This document shows, piece after piece, positions 1 to 9,600 of a stretch of 64,000 bases of DNA. The stretch spans positions 1,552,001-1,616,000 of the forward strand of contig NZ_CAKAKL010000002.1 in NCBI RefSeq assembly GCF_916619195.1. Reading direction: 5' to 3'. The notes beneath the pieces were generated by a model. The model searched no databases. It was not told the origin of the DNA and saw nothing but the letters and a program-made list of their open reading frames with translations. Within the stretch, counting starts at the first letter, position 1; every line of letters begins with the position of its first letter. This DNA comes from Inquilinus sp. Marseille-Q2685 (GTDB taxonomy: Bacteria > Pseudomonadota > Alphaproteobacteria > DSM-16000 > Inquilinaceae). The translations under genes were made by a program, and so were the position numbers.

Positions 1-2
1 TC

Positions 3-641
3 GCCCTGGCCCGGGCGCTGGTGATCCGCCCCCGCATCCTGCTGCTGGACGAGCCGCTGTCCAACCTCGACGCCAAGCTGCGCGACGAGATGCGGATCGA
101 GATCCGCGAGATCCAGCAGCGGCTGTCGATCACCACCGTCTTCGTCACCCACGACCAGGTCGAGGCGCTGACCATGTGCGACGTGGTCGGCGTCATGTCC
201 GGCGGGCGGCTGGCGCAGCTGGGCACGCCGGAGGACATCTACGAGCGGCCGGCGTCGCGCTTCGTGGCCGAGTTCGTCGGCCGCACCAACACCCTGCCCT
301 GCGAGCTACTGGACCGCCGCCGGCTGCGGCTGGGCGGCGCCGTCTACCGCTGCGCCGCGACCGAGCAGTCGCCCGGCGCCGCCTGGGCGACGGTGCGGCC
401 GCACCGGATCAGCCTGACGCCGCATCGCGACCAGGCGCTGCTGAGCACCGCCACCAACGGCGCCCCCGGCCGGGTGCTGCGCGTCACCTATATCGGCGAC
501 CTGGTGCAGTACGACATCGACATCGGCGGCCCGGTGCTGAAGGTCGAGGCGCCCACCGCCGGTCATGGGGCCGCCCACCGGCCGGGCGACCGGCTGATGT
601 GCGAATGGTCGCCCGACGACATGCTGGTCTTCCCGGGCTGA
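3..641 (+). CDS. ABC transporter ATP-binding protein, Pot/Ugp type (5' end outside window)
   Basis: C-terminal part of a cytoplasmic ATPase that powers an importer for polyamines or a similar small solute. The frame is open from base 3, so the start and Walker A lie outside the window. Visible are Walker B and D-loop ([13 protein letters not shown]), the H-switch (FVTHDQVEA) and a C-terminal TOBE-like regulatory domain of about 110 residues typical of the PotA/UgpC/FbpC class. The stop is followed 3 bases later by the permease start, so the three importer genes form one operon. The substrate cannot be read from the ATPase; the putrescine/spermidine/iron class is suggested by the two PotB/PotC-like permeases. 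Confidence 0.93.
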   Translation, partial: ALARALVIRPRILLLDEPLSNLDAKLRDEMRIEIREIQQRLSITTVFVTHDQVEALTMCDVVGVMSGGRLAQLGTPEDIYERPASRFVAEFVGRTNTLPCELLDRRRLRLGGAVYRCAATEQSPGAAWATVRPHRISLTPHRDQALLSTATNGAPGRVLRVTYIGDLVQYDIDIGGPVLKVEAPTAGHGAAHRPGDRLMCEWSPDDMLVFPG

Positions 642-644
642 GCC

Positions 645-1538
645 ATGACCGCCGTCTCCGCCGACCTCGCCCCGGCCGCCCCGTCCCGCTCCCGCCGCGG
701 CCGCTTCGCCCTGATCGCCGCCGCCCTGCTGGCGCCGATGGCGCTGATCAACCTCGTCGCCTTCGTCTTCCCGGTGCTGCGGCTGGCCCAGATCTCGTTC
801 CAGGAAAGCCGCAGCAGCGGCGTCCTGACTGACGTCTACAGCTTCCGCAACTATCTCGGCTTCTTCACCGACAGCTTCAATCTCAGCCTGATCGCGAACT
901 CGCTGGCGATGAGCTTCGCCGTGACCCTGGCGACGCTGGCCTGCGCCTATCCGATCGCGATGTTCCTGCACCGGGCGCCCGCCCATTGGCGGAACATCCT
1001 GTTCGTGATCACGGTGTCGCCGCTGCTGGTCAGCAGCGTCGTCCGCACTTATGGCTGGATGGTGCTGCTGGGCGACCAGGGGCTGGTGAACAGGGCGCTG
1101 CTGTCGCTCGGCCTGGTCCAGTCGCCGCTGCGCCTGGTCAACAACATGACCGGCGTCTTCATCGGCCTGGTCGAGATCCTGATGCCGTACATGGCGCTGT
1201 CGCTGATGGCAGGGTTCGGCCGGCTGGAGGCGAGCTATGAGGAGGCTGCGGCCTCGCTCGGCGCCGGCCCCTTCACCCGGTTCCGCCGCATCGTTCTGCC
1301 GCTGACCCTGCCCGGGATCGCGCTGGGCTGCCTGCTGTGCTTCGTGCTGGCCATCAGCTCCTTCATCACCCCGAAGCTGCTGGGCGGCGGCCGGGTCTTC
1401 CTGCTGGCGACCGAGATCTACGACCAGGCGGTGATCCAGCTGCAATGGCCGATGGCGGCGACGATCTCGGTGATCGTTCTGATCATCTTCGGCTGCGCCC
1501 TCGCCGCCTATGCCCGCATCGTCCGGCGCTTCGACTGA
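645..1538 (+). CDS. ABC transporter permease, PotB-like
   Basis: Inner-membrane permease of 297 residues, the usual length for PotB-type subunits. It has an Arg-rich cytoplasmic N-terminus, then a first hydrophobic segment at about residues 24-45 and about five more. The EAA loop that docks on the ATPase is seen as EEAAASLGAGPFTRFRRIVLPLTLPG-type sequence near residue 200. It lies 3 bases after the ATPase stop and 14 bases before the second permease, so all three are cotranscribed. Substrate unknown. Confidence 0.93.
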   Translation: MTAVSADLAPAAPSRSRRGRFALIAAALLAPMALINLVAFVFPVLRLAQISFQESRSSGVLTDVYSFRNYLGFFTDSFNLSLIANSLAMSFAVTLATLACAYPIAMFLHRAPAHWRNILFVITVSPLLVSSVVRTYGWMVLLGDQGLVNRALLSLGLVQSPLRLVNNMTGVFIGLVEILMPYMALSLMAGFGRLEASYEEAAASLGAGPFTRFRRIVLPLTLPGIALGCLLCFVLAISSFITPKLLGGGRVFLLATEIYDQAVIQLQWPMAATISVIVLIIFGCALAAYARIVRRFD

Positions 1539-1552
1539 AGGAGGGAACCGCC

Positions 1553-2344
1553 ATGGTCGGAACCACGACTCTGCCCTTCAGGCTGCTGGTGCTGCTGCTC
1601 TACGCCTTCCTGCTGGCGCCGATCCTGATCGTCGTGCCGCTGTCCTTCAGCAACGACGCCTATCTCACCTTCCCGCCCTCGGCCTGGGGCACGCGCTGGT
1701 ACGCGGCGCTGGTCCAGAACAAGGTGATGATCCGGGCCTTCTGGGTCAGCCTCGGCATAGCGGCGCTGGTCACCGCCCTGTCGCTGGCGGCCGGCATCCC
1801 CGCCGCCTACGCCATCCGGCGCTTCCGGTTCCGCGGCAGCGAGGCGCTGATGAGCCTGTTCACAGCGCCGCTCTTGCTGCCCTCGATCGTGCTGGGGCTG
1901 GCGATCCTGCTGGTCTTCGTCGACCTGCGCCTGCTCAGCACCTATCCCGGGCTGGTGGCGGCGCATCTGATCGTCACCACGCCCTATGTGATCCGGATCA
2001 TGGCGACGGCGCTGGCCACCCTGCCGCCGGCGGTGGAAGACGCGGCCGCGACGCTGGGCGCCGCGCCCCTCACCGTGTTCCGCCGGATCACCCTGCCGCT
2101 GATGATGCCGGGCCTGGTCGCCAGCGCCGCCCTGGCCTTCCTGATCTCCTTCGACGAGGTGGTGATCTCGCTGTTCGTCACCGGCCCCGGCATCACCACC
2201 CTGCCGGTCGCGATGTTCAACTACGTCGAGAGCCGGACCGACCCGATGATCGCCGCCGTCTCGGTCGTCCTCGTCGCCGCCACGCTCCTCATCATCATCC
2301 TGGTCGAGCGCTCGCTCGGCCTGTCGAAAGCGATGGGCAAGTGA
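1553..2344 (+). CDS. ABC transporter permease, PotC-like
   Basis: Second permease of the importer, 263 residues from the ATG at 1553, which is preceded by an AGGAGGGAA ribosome site. The upstream in-frame extension belongs to the previous gene's region and is rejected. Six hydrophobic segments and the EAA loop (EDAAATLGAAPLTVFRR) are visible, and the domain length matches PotC. No solute-binding protein gene is inside the window, so it is probably upstream of base 1. Its stop overlaps a possible GTG start of the next gene, suggesting translational coupling with the catabolic genes. Confidence 0.93.
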   Translation: MVGTTTLPFRLLVLLLYAFLLAPILIVVPLSFSNDAYLTFPPSAWGTRWYAALVQNKVMIRAFWVSLGIAALVTALSLAAGIPAAYAIRRFRFRGSEALMSLFTAPLLLPSIVLGLAILLVFVDLRLLSTYPGLVAAHLIVTTPYVIRIMATALATLPPAVEDAAATLGAAPLTVFRRITLPLMMPGLVASAALAFLISFDEVVISLFVTGPGITTLPVAMFNYVESRTDPMIAAVSVVLVAATLLIIILVERSLGLSKAMGK

Positions 2345-2361
2345 CCCTCGCTCCCGCTGCC

Positions 2362-3117
2362 ATGGAGTCTCCGTCGAACATGGATCGTCTGGCCCTCTGG
2401 ATGTCGCATCCGCACTTCTCCTACGTGGAGATGGCGCATCTCTGCGGCTTCCGCACCCTCGTCATCGATGTCGAGCACGGCACCTTCGACCTGCCGGACC
2501 TCGACCGCTTCCTGGCTTTCACCAAGGCCAAGGGCATCTCGGTCCTGGCCAAGGTGCTGGCGCCGACCACGGAGGCGATCCAGCAGGTGCTCGACTTCGG
2601 CGCCGACGGCGTCGTCATCCCGCACCTCCTCGGGGTCGAGCACACCAGGGCGGTGACCGCCGCCGCGAAGTTCCCGATGCGCGGCATCCGCAGCTATTCC
2701 GGCGGCCGGCCGGCCGGATATGCCCGTCCGAGCAGCGCCTATTTCGACGAGGAGAACCGGCGCACCCGCTGCTACGCCATGATCGAGACCGCCGAGAGCC
2801 TGGCCGAGGTCGAAGGCATCCTGGGCCTCGACACGGTCGACGGGCTGTTCCCCGGCCCGTCCGACCTGGCGCTGGCGCGCGGCCGCGGCGCCTATGAATT
2901 CGGCGAATCCGACCGCGCCGACCTGGCCCGCTGCGCCCGTGCCGCGCGCGCCGCCGGCAAGCCCTGGATCATGCCCGCCTGGACCGCGGCGGAGCGCACA
3001 TTCGCCCTGGCCGAGGGGGCGGCCCAGCTGGTGGTCGCGACCCAGACCATGGTCGTCCGCCAGGGCTTGGCCGGGACGCTCGATGCGCTGAAGCGCGAAG
3101 CCGTGCTCGCCGCCTGA
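2362..3117 (+). CDS. HpcH/HpaI-type aldolase family protein
   Basis: About 251 residues with a class II pyruvate aldolase (HpcH/HpaI, CitE-like TIM barrel) pattern. Such enzymes cleave 2-keto-3-deoxy or 4-hydroxy-2-keto acids with a divalent metal. Visible are VIDVEHGTFD near the N-terminus, the ADGVVIPHL strand, the GIRSYSGGRPAGYA loop, the metal-binding glutamate in MIETAES and the GPSDLA signature. The strand that normally carries the catalytic Arg (usually VRVP) reads LAKVLAP, a Lys substitution, so activity is not assured. Starts at GTG 2341 (overlapping the previous stop) or ATG 2380 are also possible. It is followed by a nitrilase and an RraA-like gene. Confidence 0.85.
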   Translation: MESPSNMDRLALWMSHPHFSYVEMAHLCGFRTLVIDVEHGTFDLPDLDRFLAFTKAKGISVLAKVLAPTTEAIQQVLDFGADGVVIPHLLGVEHTRAVTAAAKFPMRGIRSYSGGRPAGYARPSSAYFDEENRRTRCYAMIETAESLAEVEGILGLDTVDGLFPGPSDLALARGRGAYEFGESDRADLARCARAARAAGKPWIMPAWTAAERTFALAEGAAQLVVATQTMVVRQGLAGTLDALKREAVLAA

Positions 3118-3144
3118 CCCCTTCCCTTCCTTCGGAGCCTTGCC

Positions 3145-3969
3145 ATGAAGATCAGCCTGATCCAGACCAACCCGCAGACCGACCGGGCCGAGAATCTCGG
3201 CAACACCAAGGTGCTGATGGAGCAAGCCATCCAGACCGACAAGCCGGACCTGCTGGTGCTGCCGGAATATTTCGAGCTCTATGGCGGCGGCATCGCCGAC
3301 AAGGTGGCGGCGGCCGAGCCGGCGCCGGGCGGCGCCGCCTATGCCATGGCGCAGGGCGTGGCCAAGGCCAACCGCGTCTGGGTCCATGCCGGCAGCATGA
3401 TGGAGCGCATCCCGGGCGAGAACCGGATCTACAACACCACGGTCGTGTTCGACCGCGACGGGCGCGAGGCCGCGCGCTACCGCAAGATCCACCTGTTCGA
3501 CATCGTCGCGCCGGACGGCACCGCCTATCGGGAATCGGCGACGGTGCGGCCGGGCGAGGACGTCGTCCTTTATGACCTCGAGGGGCTGAAGGTCGGCTGC
3601 GCCATCTGCTACGACGTCCGCTTCGCCGAGCTGTTCCTGGCGCTGGCGAAGCAGGGCGCCGACGTCATCGTGCTGCCCGCCGCCTTCACCCTGCAGACCG
3701 GCAAGGACCATTGGGAGGTGCTGGCCCGCGCCCGGGCGATCGAGACCCAGGCCTATGTCGCCGCCTGCGGCCAATGGGGGGCCTATGTCGCGAACGGCGA
3801 GAAGCGCCACACCTACGGCCATTCGCTGGTCTGCGACCCCTGGGGCCATGTCGTCGCCCGCGCCTCGGACGGCGTCGGCTTCGTCACCGCCCGGATCGAC
3901 CCGGAGCAGATCCGCCGGGCTCGCACATCGATCCCGATGAGCGACCACCGCCGCCTGGCCTGCGCGTGA
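3145..3969 (+). CDS. Carbon-nitrogen hydrolase (nitrilase superfamily amidase)
   Basis: 274-residue cytoplasmic hydrolase of the nitrilase superfamily, most like Nit/omega-amidase and carbamoylase members, which hydrolyse an amide or carbamoyl C-N bond. The catalytic triad is complete: Glu41 (LPEYFE), Lys114 (RKIHLFD) and Cys155 (CAICYDVRF). Length matches the family. A CGGAG ribosome site precedes the ATG. It sits between the aldolase and the RraA-like gene in one transcription unit, suggesting the imported compound carries an amide or carbamoyl nitrogen. The exact substrate is not identifiable. Confidence 0.92.
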   Translation: MKISLIQTNPQTDRAENLGNTKVLMEQAIQTDKPDLLVLPEYFELYGGGIADKVAAAEPAPGGAAYAMAQGVAKANRVWVHAGSMMERIPGENRIYNTTVVFDRDGREAARYRKIHLFDIVAPDGTAYRESATVRPGEDVVLYDLEGLKVGCAICYDVRFAELFLALAKQGADVIVLPAAFTLQTGKDHWEVLARARAIETQAYVAACGQWGAYVANGEKRHTYGHSLVCDPWGHVVARASDGVGFVTARIDPEQIRRARTSIPMSDHRRLACA

Positions 3970-3971
3970 GG

Positions 3972-4643
3972 ATGCCGATGTACACGATCAACGACATGCC
4001 GGCGCCGGTGCCGCCGGCCCATCTCGACCTGCTGTCCGGCGTCGAGACCGCGACCGTCGGCCACTGGCGCCTGTTCGGCTTCATGCATCACGGCATCCAG
4101 CCGCTGCTGCGCGGCAAGCGCGTGGTCGGCACCGCCGTCACCGTCGCCATCCCAGGGCCGGATTCGACCCTGCTGCACCATGCCACCGGCCTGCTGCGGC
4201 CAGGCGACATCCTGGTCGTCGACCGGCTCGGCGACGACCGCCACGCCTGCTGGGGCGGCGGCGTCACCGTGGCGGCCAAGGCGGCGGGCGCGGTCGCCGG
4301 CATCGTCGACGGCCCCTGCACCGACCTGGCGGAGATCGAGGACTCCGACTTCCCGATCTGGGCCCGCGGCATCTCGCCGATCACCACCCGGCTCTACGAT
4401 CTCGGCGGCGGCCTCAACATCCCGGTCGCCTGCGGCGGCGTGGTGGTGATGCCCGGCGATGCCATCCTGGCCGACGACAGCGGCGTGCTGGTGCTGCCGC
4501 GGGCGGAGGTCGAGGCGGTGGCGCGTGAGGCGCTGCGGCGGCAGGAGACGGGGCGCGAGCGCGAGCTGACGGTCAAGCACGGCGCCAAGCTGGGCGAGGT
4601 ATCGGGGGCCAGCCGCAAGGTGCTCGCCCGCGGCGCGGCCTGA
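3972..4643 (+). CDS. RraA-like protein (HMG/CHA aldolase-type fold, altered active site)
   Basis: About 223 residues of the RraA/HMG-aldolase family (swivelling beta-alpha-beta fold), members of which are 4-hydroxy-4-methyl-2-oxoglutarate aldolases, oxaloacetate decarboxylases or RNase E inhibitors. Seen are the GDILVVDRLGDDRHACWGG metal/substrate loop and the VDGPCTDLAEIE segment. In the aldolases this last segment normally reads G-x-x-R-D; here the Arg is replaced by Thr while the metal-binding Asp remains, so aldol cleavage may be lost or changed. ATG 3972 gives the longest form, but GAGG at 3968-3971 is better spaced for ATG 3978. It immediately follows the nitrilase stop. Confidence 0.82.
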   Translation: MPMYTINDMPAPVPPAHLDLLSGVETATVGHWRLFGFMHHGIQPLLRGKRVVGTAVTVAIPGPDSTLLHHATGLLRPGDILVVDRLGDDRHACWGGGVTVAAKAAGAVAGIVDGPCTDLAEIEDSDFPIWARGISPITTRLYDLGGGLNIPVACGGVVVMPGDAILADDSGVLVLPRAEVEAVAREALRRQETGRERELTVKHGAKLGEVSGASRKVLARGAA

Positions 4644-4722
4644 CACGGCCCTTTACGCGGGGCTCGCCGGCGCCCTCAATCAGGGTCCCTGCAGATCCTG
4701 GCCGGGGCGCCGCCGACCCGCC

Positions 4723-5640
4723 ATGAACATACGCTTCCTCGAGACCGCGATCTGGCTGTCGCGCCTGCGCAGTTTCCGGGCCACGGCCGAGCGCCTGAAC
4801 ATCACCCAGGCCGCGATCTCCAGCCGGGTCGCGGCGATGGAGCAGGAGCTGGGCTTCAAGCTGTTCGAGCGCGACGCCCGCGACGTGCGCCTGACCGCCG
4901 AGGGCCAGACCTTCGTCGACGGCGCGCAGGAGATCGTGGCGCGGTACCGCGAGCTGGTCTGCAGCCTGGATCCGACCTCGGCGATCAAGGGCGCGGTGCG
5001 GATCGGCCTGGTGCCGAGCATGGCCCTGACCCTCCTGCCCGACATCGCCGGCACGCTGCGCCGGCAATTCCCCAACGTCCGCTTCTCGGTCACCACCGAC
5101 GCCTCCCACACCATCCTGCAGAAGCTGTCGGACCGGGAGATCGACGTGGCGCTGGTCATCCGGCCGGACAAGGCGGACGGCCTCAAGATCCTCGACCTCT
5201 GCACCTACGGGATGTTCTGGATCTCCGGCCCCACCCTGCTGCCCCGCCCGGCCGATGAGACGCTGGGGCCCGAGGACATCGCCGCCCATGCCATCATCTC
5301 CTACGAACCCGGGGCGCATAACCATGCCCGGCTGCTGGACTATCTCGCCGGGGCCGGCGACCCGGTGCTGCACTACTCCAACTCGCTGTCGACCACGGTC
5401 AGCATGACCATCGCCGGCATCGGCATCGCCGTGCTGCCGCCGGTGGTGATCCAGCGCGAGCTGCGCGAGGGCATCCTGCACGTGCTCAAGGTGCACCCGC
5501 CCTTCCCCGCCACCCGCTATGCCGCTGTGCATCTCGACCCGCCGATGTCGCGCCTGCCGTCGCTGGTCGCCGCCATCGCCCGCGACGCGGCCGCCGCCTT
5601 CTGCTGCCTCTACGACGCCTCGCTCGCGCATCAGGGCTGA
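4723..5640 (+). CDS. LysR-family transcriptional regulator
   Basis: 305-residue LysR-type regulator, probably responding to the compound handled by the upstream importer/hydrolase genes. The N-terminal winged helix-turn-helix is at about residues 1-60 (ATAERLNITQAAISSRVAAMEQELG), followed by a linker and a two-lobed periplasmic-binding-like effector domain. It is encoded on the same strand as its presumed targets, 79 bases downstream of the RraA-like gene, which is atypical for LysR genes (usually divergent). It may be autoregulated as part of the unit. No strong ribosome site is seen before the ATG. Confidence 0.92.
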   Translation: MNIRFLETAIWLSRLRSFRATAERLNITQAAISSRVAAMEQELGFKLFERDARDVRLTAEGQTFVDGAQEIVARYRELVCSLDPTSAIKGAVRIGLVPSMALTLLPDIAGTLRRQFPNVRFSVTTDASHTILQKLSDREIDVALVIRPDKADGLKILDLCTYGMFWISGPTLLPRPADETLGPEDIAAHAIISYEPGAHNHARLLDYLAGAGDPVLHYSNSLSTTVSMTIAGIGIAVLPPVVIQRELREGILHVLKVHPPFPATRYAAVHLDPPMSRLPSLVAAIARDAAAAFCCLYDASLAHQG

Positions 5641-5704
5641 ACGCTCCCGCCCCAGCCCGAATCCCGGTACGGTCGGCACTCTCGGCGGCAGAGGGCTGGA
5701 TCTC

Positions 5705-6457
5705 ATGGAACAGGATCGTCTCTACCAGGATCCGGACCTGGCCGATTTCTACGACGTCGAGAACGCCTGGTCCGCGGACCGGGATAGCTGCCGGTCGCTG
5801 GCCGAGGGGTGCGCTTCGGTTCTCGACCTCGGCTGCGGCACCGGCTGGCTGGCCGCGACGCTGGCGGCCGAGGCGGAGCGCACGGTGTTCGGCGTCGACC
5901 CCGCCGGCGCCATGCTGGACATCGCCCGGGCGCGCCCCGGCGGCAACCGGGTGACCTGGGTCCAGGGCGACGGCCGCAGCGTCCGGCTGGGCCGTCGCTT
6001 CGACCTGGTGGTGCTGACCGGCCATGCCTTCCAGGTGTTCCTGACGCCCGGGGACCAGCTGGAGGCGTTGCGCACCATCGCGGCGCATCTGGCGCCGGAC
6101 GGGCGGTTCATCTTCGACAGCCGAAACCCGGCGATCGAGGAATGGCGGGAGTGGACGCCGGAGGCATCGGCCCGCCGGATCGACCATCCCCGCTTCGGCG
6201 CCGTGGACGCCTGGAACGATGTCGAGCACGATCCGGACACGGGCATCGTGACCTACGGCACCTATTACCGCATCGTCGCCGACGGCCGCCTGCTGTCCTC
6301 GCGCTCGCGCATCGCCTTTCCGCCCCGCGCGCAGCTCGAGGCCCTGATCGGCGAAGCCGGGCTGGCGATCGACACCTGGCTGGGCGACTGGACGGGCGCC
6401 CCCTGGACGCCGGGCTCCCGCGATCACATCCCGCTGGGACGGCTGCCGCGGAGCTGA
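5705..6457 (+). CDS. Class I SAM-dependent methyltransferase
   Basis: 250-residue protein with a Rossmann-type methyltransferase domain. Motif I is VLDLGCGTGW at about residues 40-49, a following acidic strand end (FGVDPAG) binds the SAM ribose, and a later strand reads FDLVVLTGHAFQVF. The C-terminal third is the lid region of Methyltransf_25/11 proteins. The ATG at 5705 was chosen over upstream in-frame codons because those lie inside the LysR gene. It stands alone between the LysR gene and a hairpin. The methyl acceptor is unknown. Confidence 0.88.
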   Translation: MEQDRLYQDPDLADFYDVENAWSADRDSCRSLAEGCASVLDLGCGTGWLAATLAAEAERTVFGVDPAGAMLDIARARPGGNRVTWVQGDGRSVRLGRRFDLVVLTGHAFQVFLTPGDQLEALRTIAAHLAPDGRFIFDSRNPAIEEWREWTPEASARRIDHPRFGAVDAWNDVEHDPDTGIVTYGTYYRIVADGRLLSSRSRIAFPPRAQLEALIGEAGLAIDTWLGDWTGAPWTPGSRDHIPLGRLPRS

Positions 6458-6501
6458 GGCGCCTCTACTCTCACGCGAATGCTGTTGACCGAAACGCCGC
6501 C

Positions 6502-6524
6502 ATCCCCCCTGATTGAGGGGGGAT
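6502..6524. terminator. Hairpin downstream of methyltransferase gene
   Basis: Perfect 9-bp inverted repeat, ATCCCCCCT / AGGGGGGAT, with a 5-base loop (GATTG), lying 45 bases after the methyltransferase stop. A second G-run and TTTT follow at 6528-6537. It may act as a terminator separating this gene from the FecR-fusion gene. It also resembles the C-run/G-run intergenic palindromes common in high-GC alphaproteobacteria. Confidence 0.5.
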
Positions 6525-6625
6525 CGAGGGGGATTTTCGCTTTATTGATCTGAATTGGCGCGGCCGGGATGCCGGGCGTTTTGCCGGATGCCCACCAGGG
6601 CTATTGACGGACGGAGACATATTCG

Positions 6626-9600
6626 ATGCACCGCCTCATTCTTCGGCGGATCCTGTTGGGCTCGCTGAGCCTGGTTGTCCCACTCTTCGGTTTCGATACG
6701 GCCGATGCCGCGGTGGTGCCGCGCGACGGCAGGGCCGCGGGCTCGATCGTCCAGGCCACGGGGCAGTCGGAAGTCCGGTTCACCGCCGCGGAGCTCTGGC
6801 AGGATGCGGAGGTGCAGCAGGTGCTGCTGGGCGGCGACGCGCTGCGCACCGGCCCTCTGGGCGGGCTGGCGATCCTGTTCGCCGACCAGACCCAGATCCG
6901 TGTCCACAACAACTCCCAGCTGCTGGTGCGCGAGGTCGGCGGCGACGGCGGCCCGGCACGGATGGACCTGAACTCCGGCGCGGTGTGGGCCCGGGCGGTG
7001 ACCGGCGGCAGCGGCGTCGAGATCACGACGCCGGCCGCGACCGCGGCGATCCGCGGCACCGACTGGTCGCTGGCGGTCGGGCCGGACGGCAAGACCACGC
7101 TGGTCGTGCTGTCCGGCGTGGTCGAGCTGAGCAACGAATTCGGCCGGGTCAGCGTCGGCCGCGGCGAGGCGGCGGTGGCGGCGGTCGGCAGTGCGCCGGC
7201 CAAGATCATCGTCACCACGCCGAAGGACCGGGAGCAGATGCTGTTCTGGCTGGCGCCGGGCAGCGTGTTCGACTCCTTCCCCGCCTCCCATACCGACGCC
7301 CGCAGCCGGCGCGAGGCGCATCGCCGCATCACCGCCGTGCCGGAAGCGCAGCGCTCGGCCGAGGACTGGCTGTCCCTGGCCGAGGCGGATCTCGATATCG
7401 CCGGTCCCGCGGCGGCGGCCGCCGATCTGGCCAGGGCCCGCGCCGCCGGGCCGCTGACGCCGGAGCAGGCGGTGCGGGCGGATCTGCTGGACGGCCTCCT
7501 GGCCGGCCGGGCCGGCCGCGAGGAGGACGCGGCCCGAGCCTTCGCCGCCGCCGAGGCCGGCAGCACCGGACGGTTGCGGCGGCGGGCCCGCCTCGGCCGC
7601 TTCTTCGCCGGCTCGGCCTCCGGCGAGGCTGTCGACGCGGCGGCGATGGAGCGCGAGCTCGTGGCCAGCGACGATCCTCTCGCGGTCGACGGGCTGGCCT
7701 GGCTGCAGGCGATCCGGGGCGACCTGCCGGCCGCCTATGCCACGCTGCAGGCAGGCGGCCGCCGCTTCCCCGGCGATCTCGACATCGCCGTCAGCGAGGC
7801 CATGGCGGCGCAGGTGCTGGGCGACCGCGAAGGGATGCGGCAAGCGGCCGATCGCGCCCTGGCGATCGACCCCGACGATCCGGAGGCCCTGCGCATGGCC
7901 GCCGACTACAAGGTCGCCTTCGCCAACGACCCGGACGGGGCGCTGACGCTGCTGCGCCGTGCCACCGGCGAGGCCCCGGGCGATGCCGAGAGCTGGAACG
8001 ATCTCGGCATGCTGCACGACATCCGCGGCGGGCTGGTCGAGGCCGACGCCGCGCTGGAGAAGGCCGCCGCGCTCGACCCCGACGCCGCCAACATCCGGGT
8101 CAACCAGGCGGTCCTCTACCTCGAGGCCGGCATGATTGACCGCGCCCGCGAGCTGCTGGGCCAGGCGCGGGAGATCGACCCCGATTCCGGCATCACCCTG
8201 ATCGGCGAAGGCATCCTGGCCTTCGAGACCGGCGACGTCGATGGCGCGCTGGAGAAGTTCCTGGCCGCCTCGGCCGCCAACCCCGCCTCCTCGGAGAACC
8301 TGCAGGGCCTGGCGGCGGCACAATACGCGCTCGGCGAGACCGGACAGGCGAAGCAGACGCTGGAGAACGCCGACCGGCTGGACCCGAACGACCCGATGGT
8401 CCCCAATCTGCGGACCATCATCGCGATCGACGAGGCCGAGGCCGACGAGGCGATCCGCAACGCGCGGGAGATCGCGGCCCGCAGCGGCCAGGGCAGCCTG
8501 GCGCTGAGCACCGCCAATCTGGGCAACCGGCTGGGGCCGCCGCTGCTGGCGGCCTATGCCAATCTCGGCCTGCTGGACTGGGGCCGCTACTACAATGACC
8601 GCACCGACGACCCGTTCAGCGCCGCCAGTTTTCTCGGCCGGTCGGTCATCACCCAGCCGACCGTGTTCGGCGCCGACCCTGCCGTGCCCGACGGCGTGGC
8701 TCTGTCGGAGGAGATCCAGGCCCTGCTGCTCGACCCCACCCTGGCCTCGTCGCGGCAGCGCCGCACCGACCTGCTGCCCCGGCCGTTCCTGGACGCGCAG
8801 CTGACCGGCGGCATCGTCGCCGTCGGCGACACGCTCGGCCACAGCGAGGGGGTCGACATCGACGCCTACACCGTCACGCCGATCCCGCTGGCCTTCCGGG
8901 CCAGCTTCGCCCGGATCGACAATGACGGCGACGACCATGGCGACGACAGCGACAGCTGGACCGGCTCCGCCCGCCTCGCCGGCCGCCTGGGTCTGGGCGG
9001 CAGCTTCGCGGTCTGGATCGATGGCGGCGAGGCCGGCAACGAGCTCGCTGGAACCTCGTTCGCGCCCACCCCCTTCGCCAGCGAACGCAGCCGGGCCGTG
9101 TCCGGCGGCCTGGCCTTCGGCTACCGCCTCGGCGAGCGCAGCCGCCTGACCGCCATGGTCCAGCACAGTCATGTCGAGCGCCGGGACTTCAACCGCACGC
9201 TGCTGTTCGACATCCCCGACCGGGATTTCCCGGAGTTCGTCAGCTACGACATCCGGGCCGACGACATCGTCAAGCAGCACAACGACACCACCATGGGCGG
9301 CCTGGCCCATGTCTGGGGCACGGGCGACATCACGGTCCAGTACGGCTTCGAGGTGCAGTCGACGCGGTCGACCCTGACCTTCGACGAGACCGTCTGGACC
9401 TCGATCAAGCTCTTCGGCCGGGAGGTGCAGTCCGACCGCGGCCACGAGACGGCCCGCAGCGAGATCGAGCAGACGCTGGGCCGCGTCTTCGCCTACGGCC
9501 GCTGGACGCCCACCCCCGACCTGCGGATCGATTTCGGCACCGGCATCGTGCGTGCCGGCGACGGCGGCCCCGTGCCCGACGTGGTGCTGGAGCCGCGGCT

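Noticed and set aside
2341-2361. GTG 2341 as the aldolase start
   Set aside because: It overlaps the permease stop and would be plausible for coupling, but adds seven residues without family support; it is kept only as an alternative in the aldolase entry.
6626-7180. FecR domain as the anti-sigma part of an iron-siderophore relay
   Set aside because: There is no ECF sigma factor, no plug domain and no TonB box nearby, and the protein has its own signal peptide and barrel.
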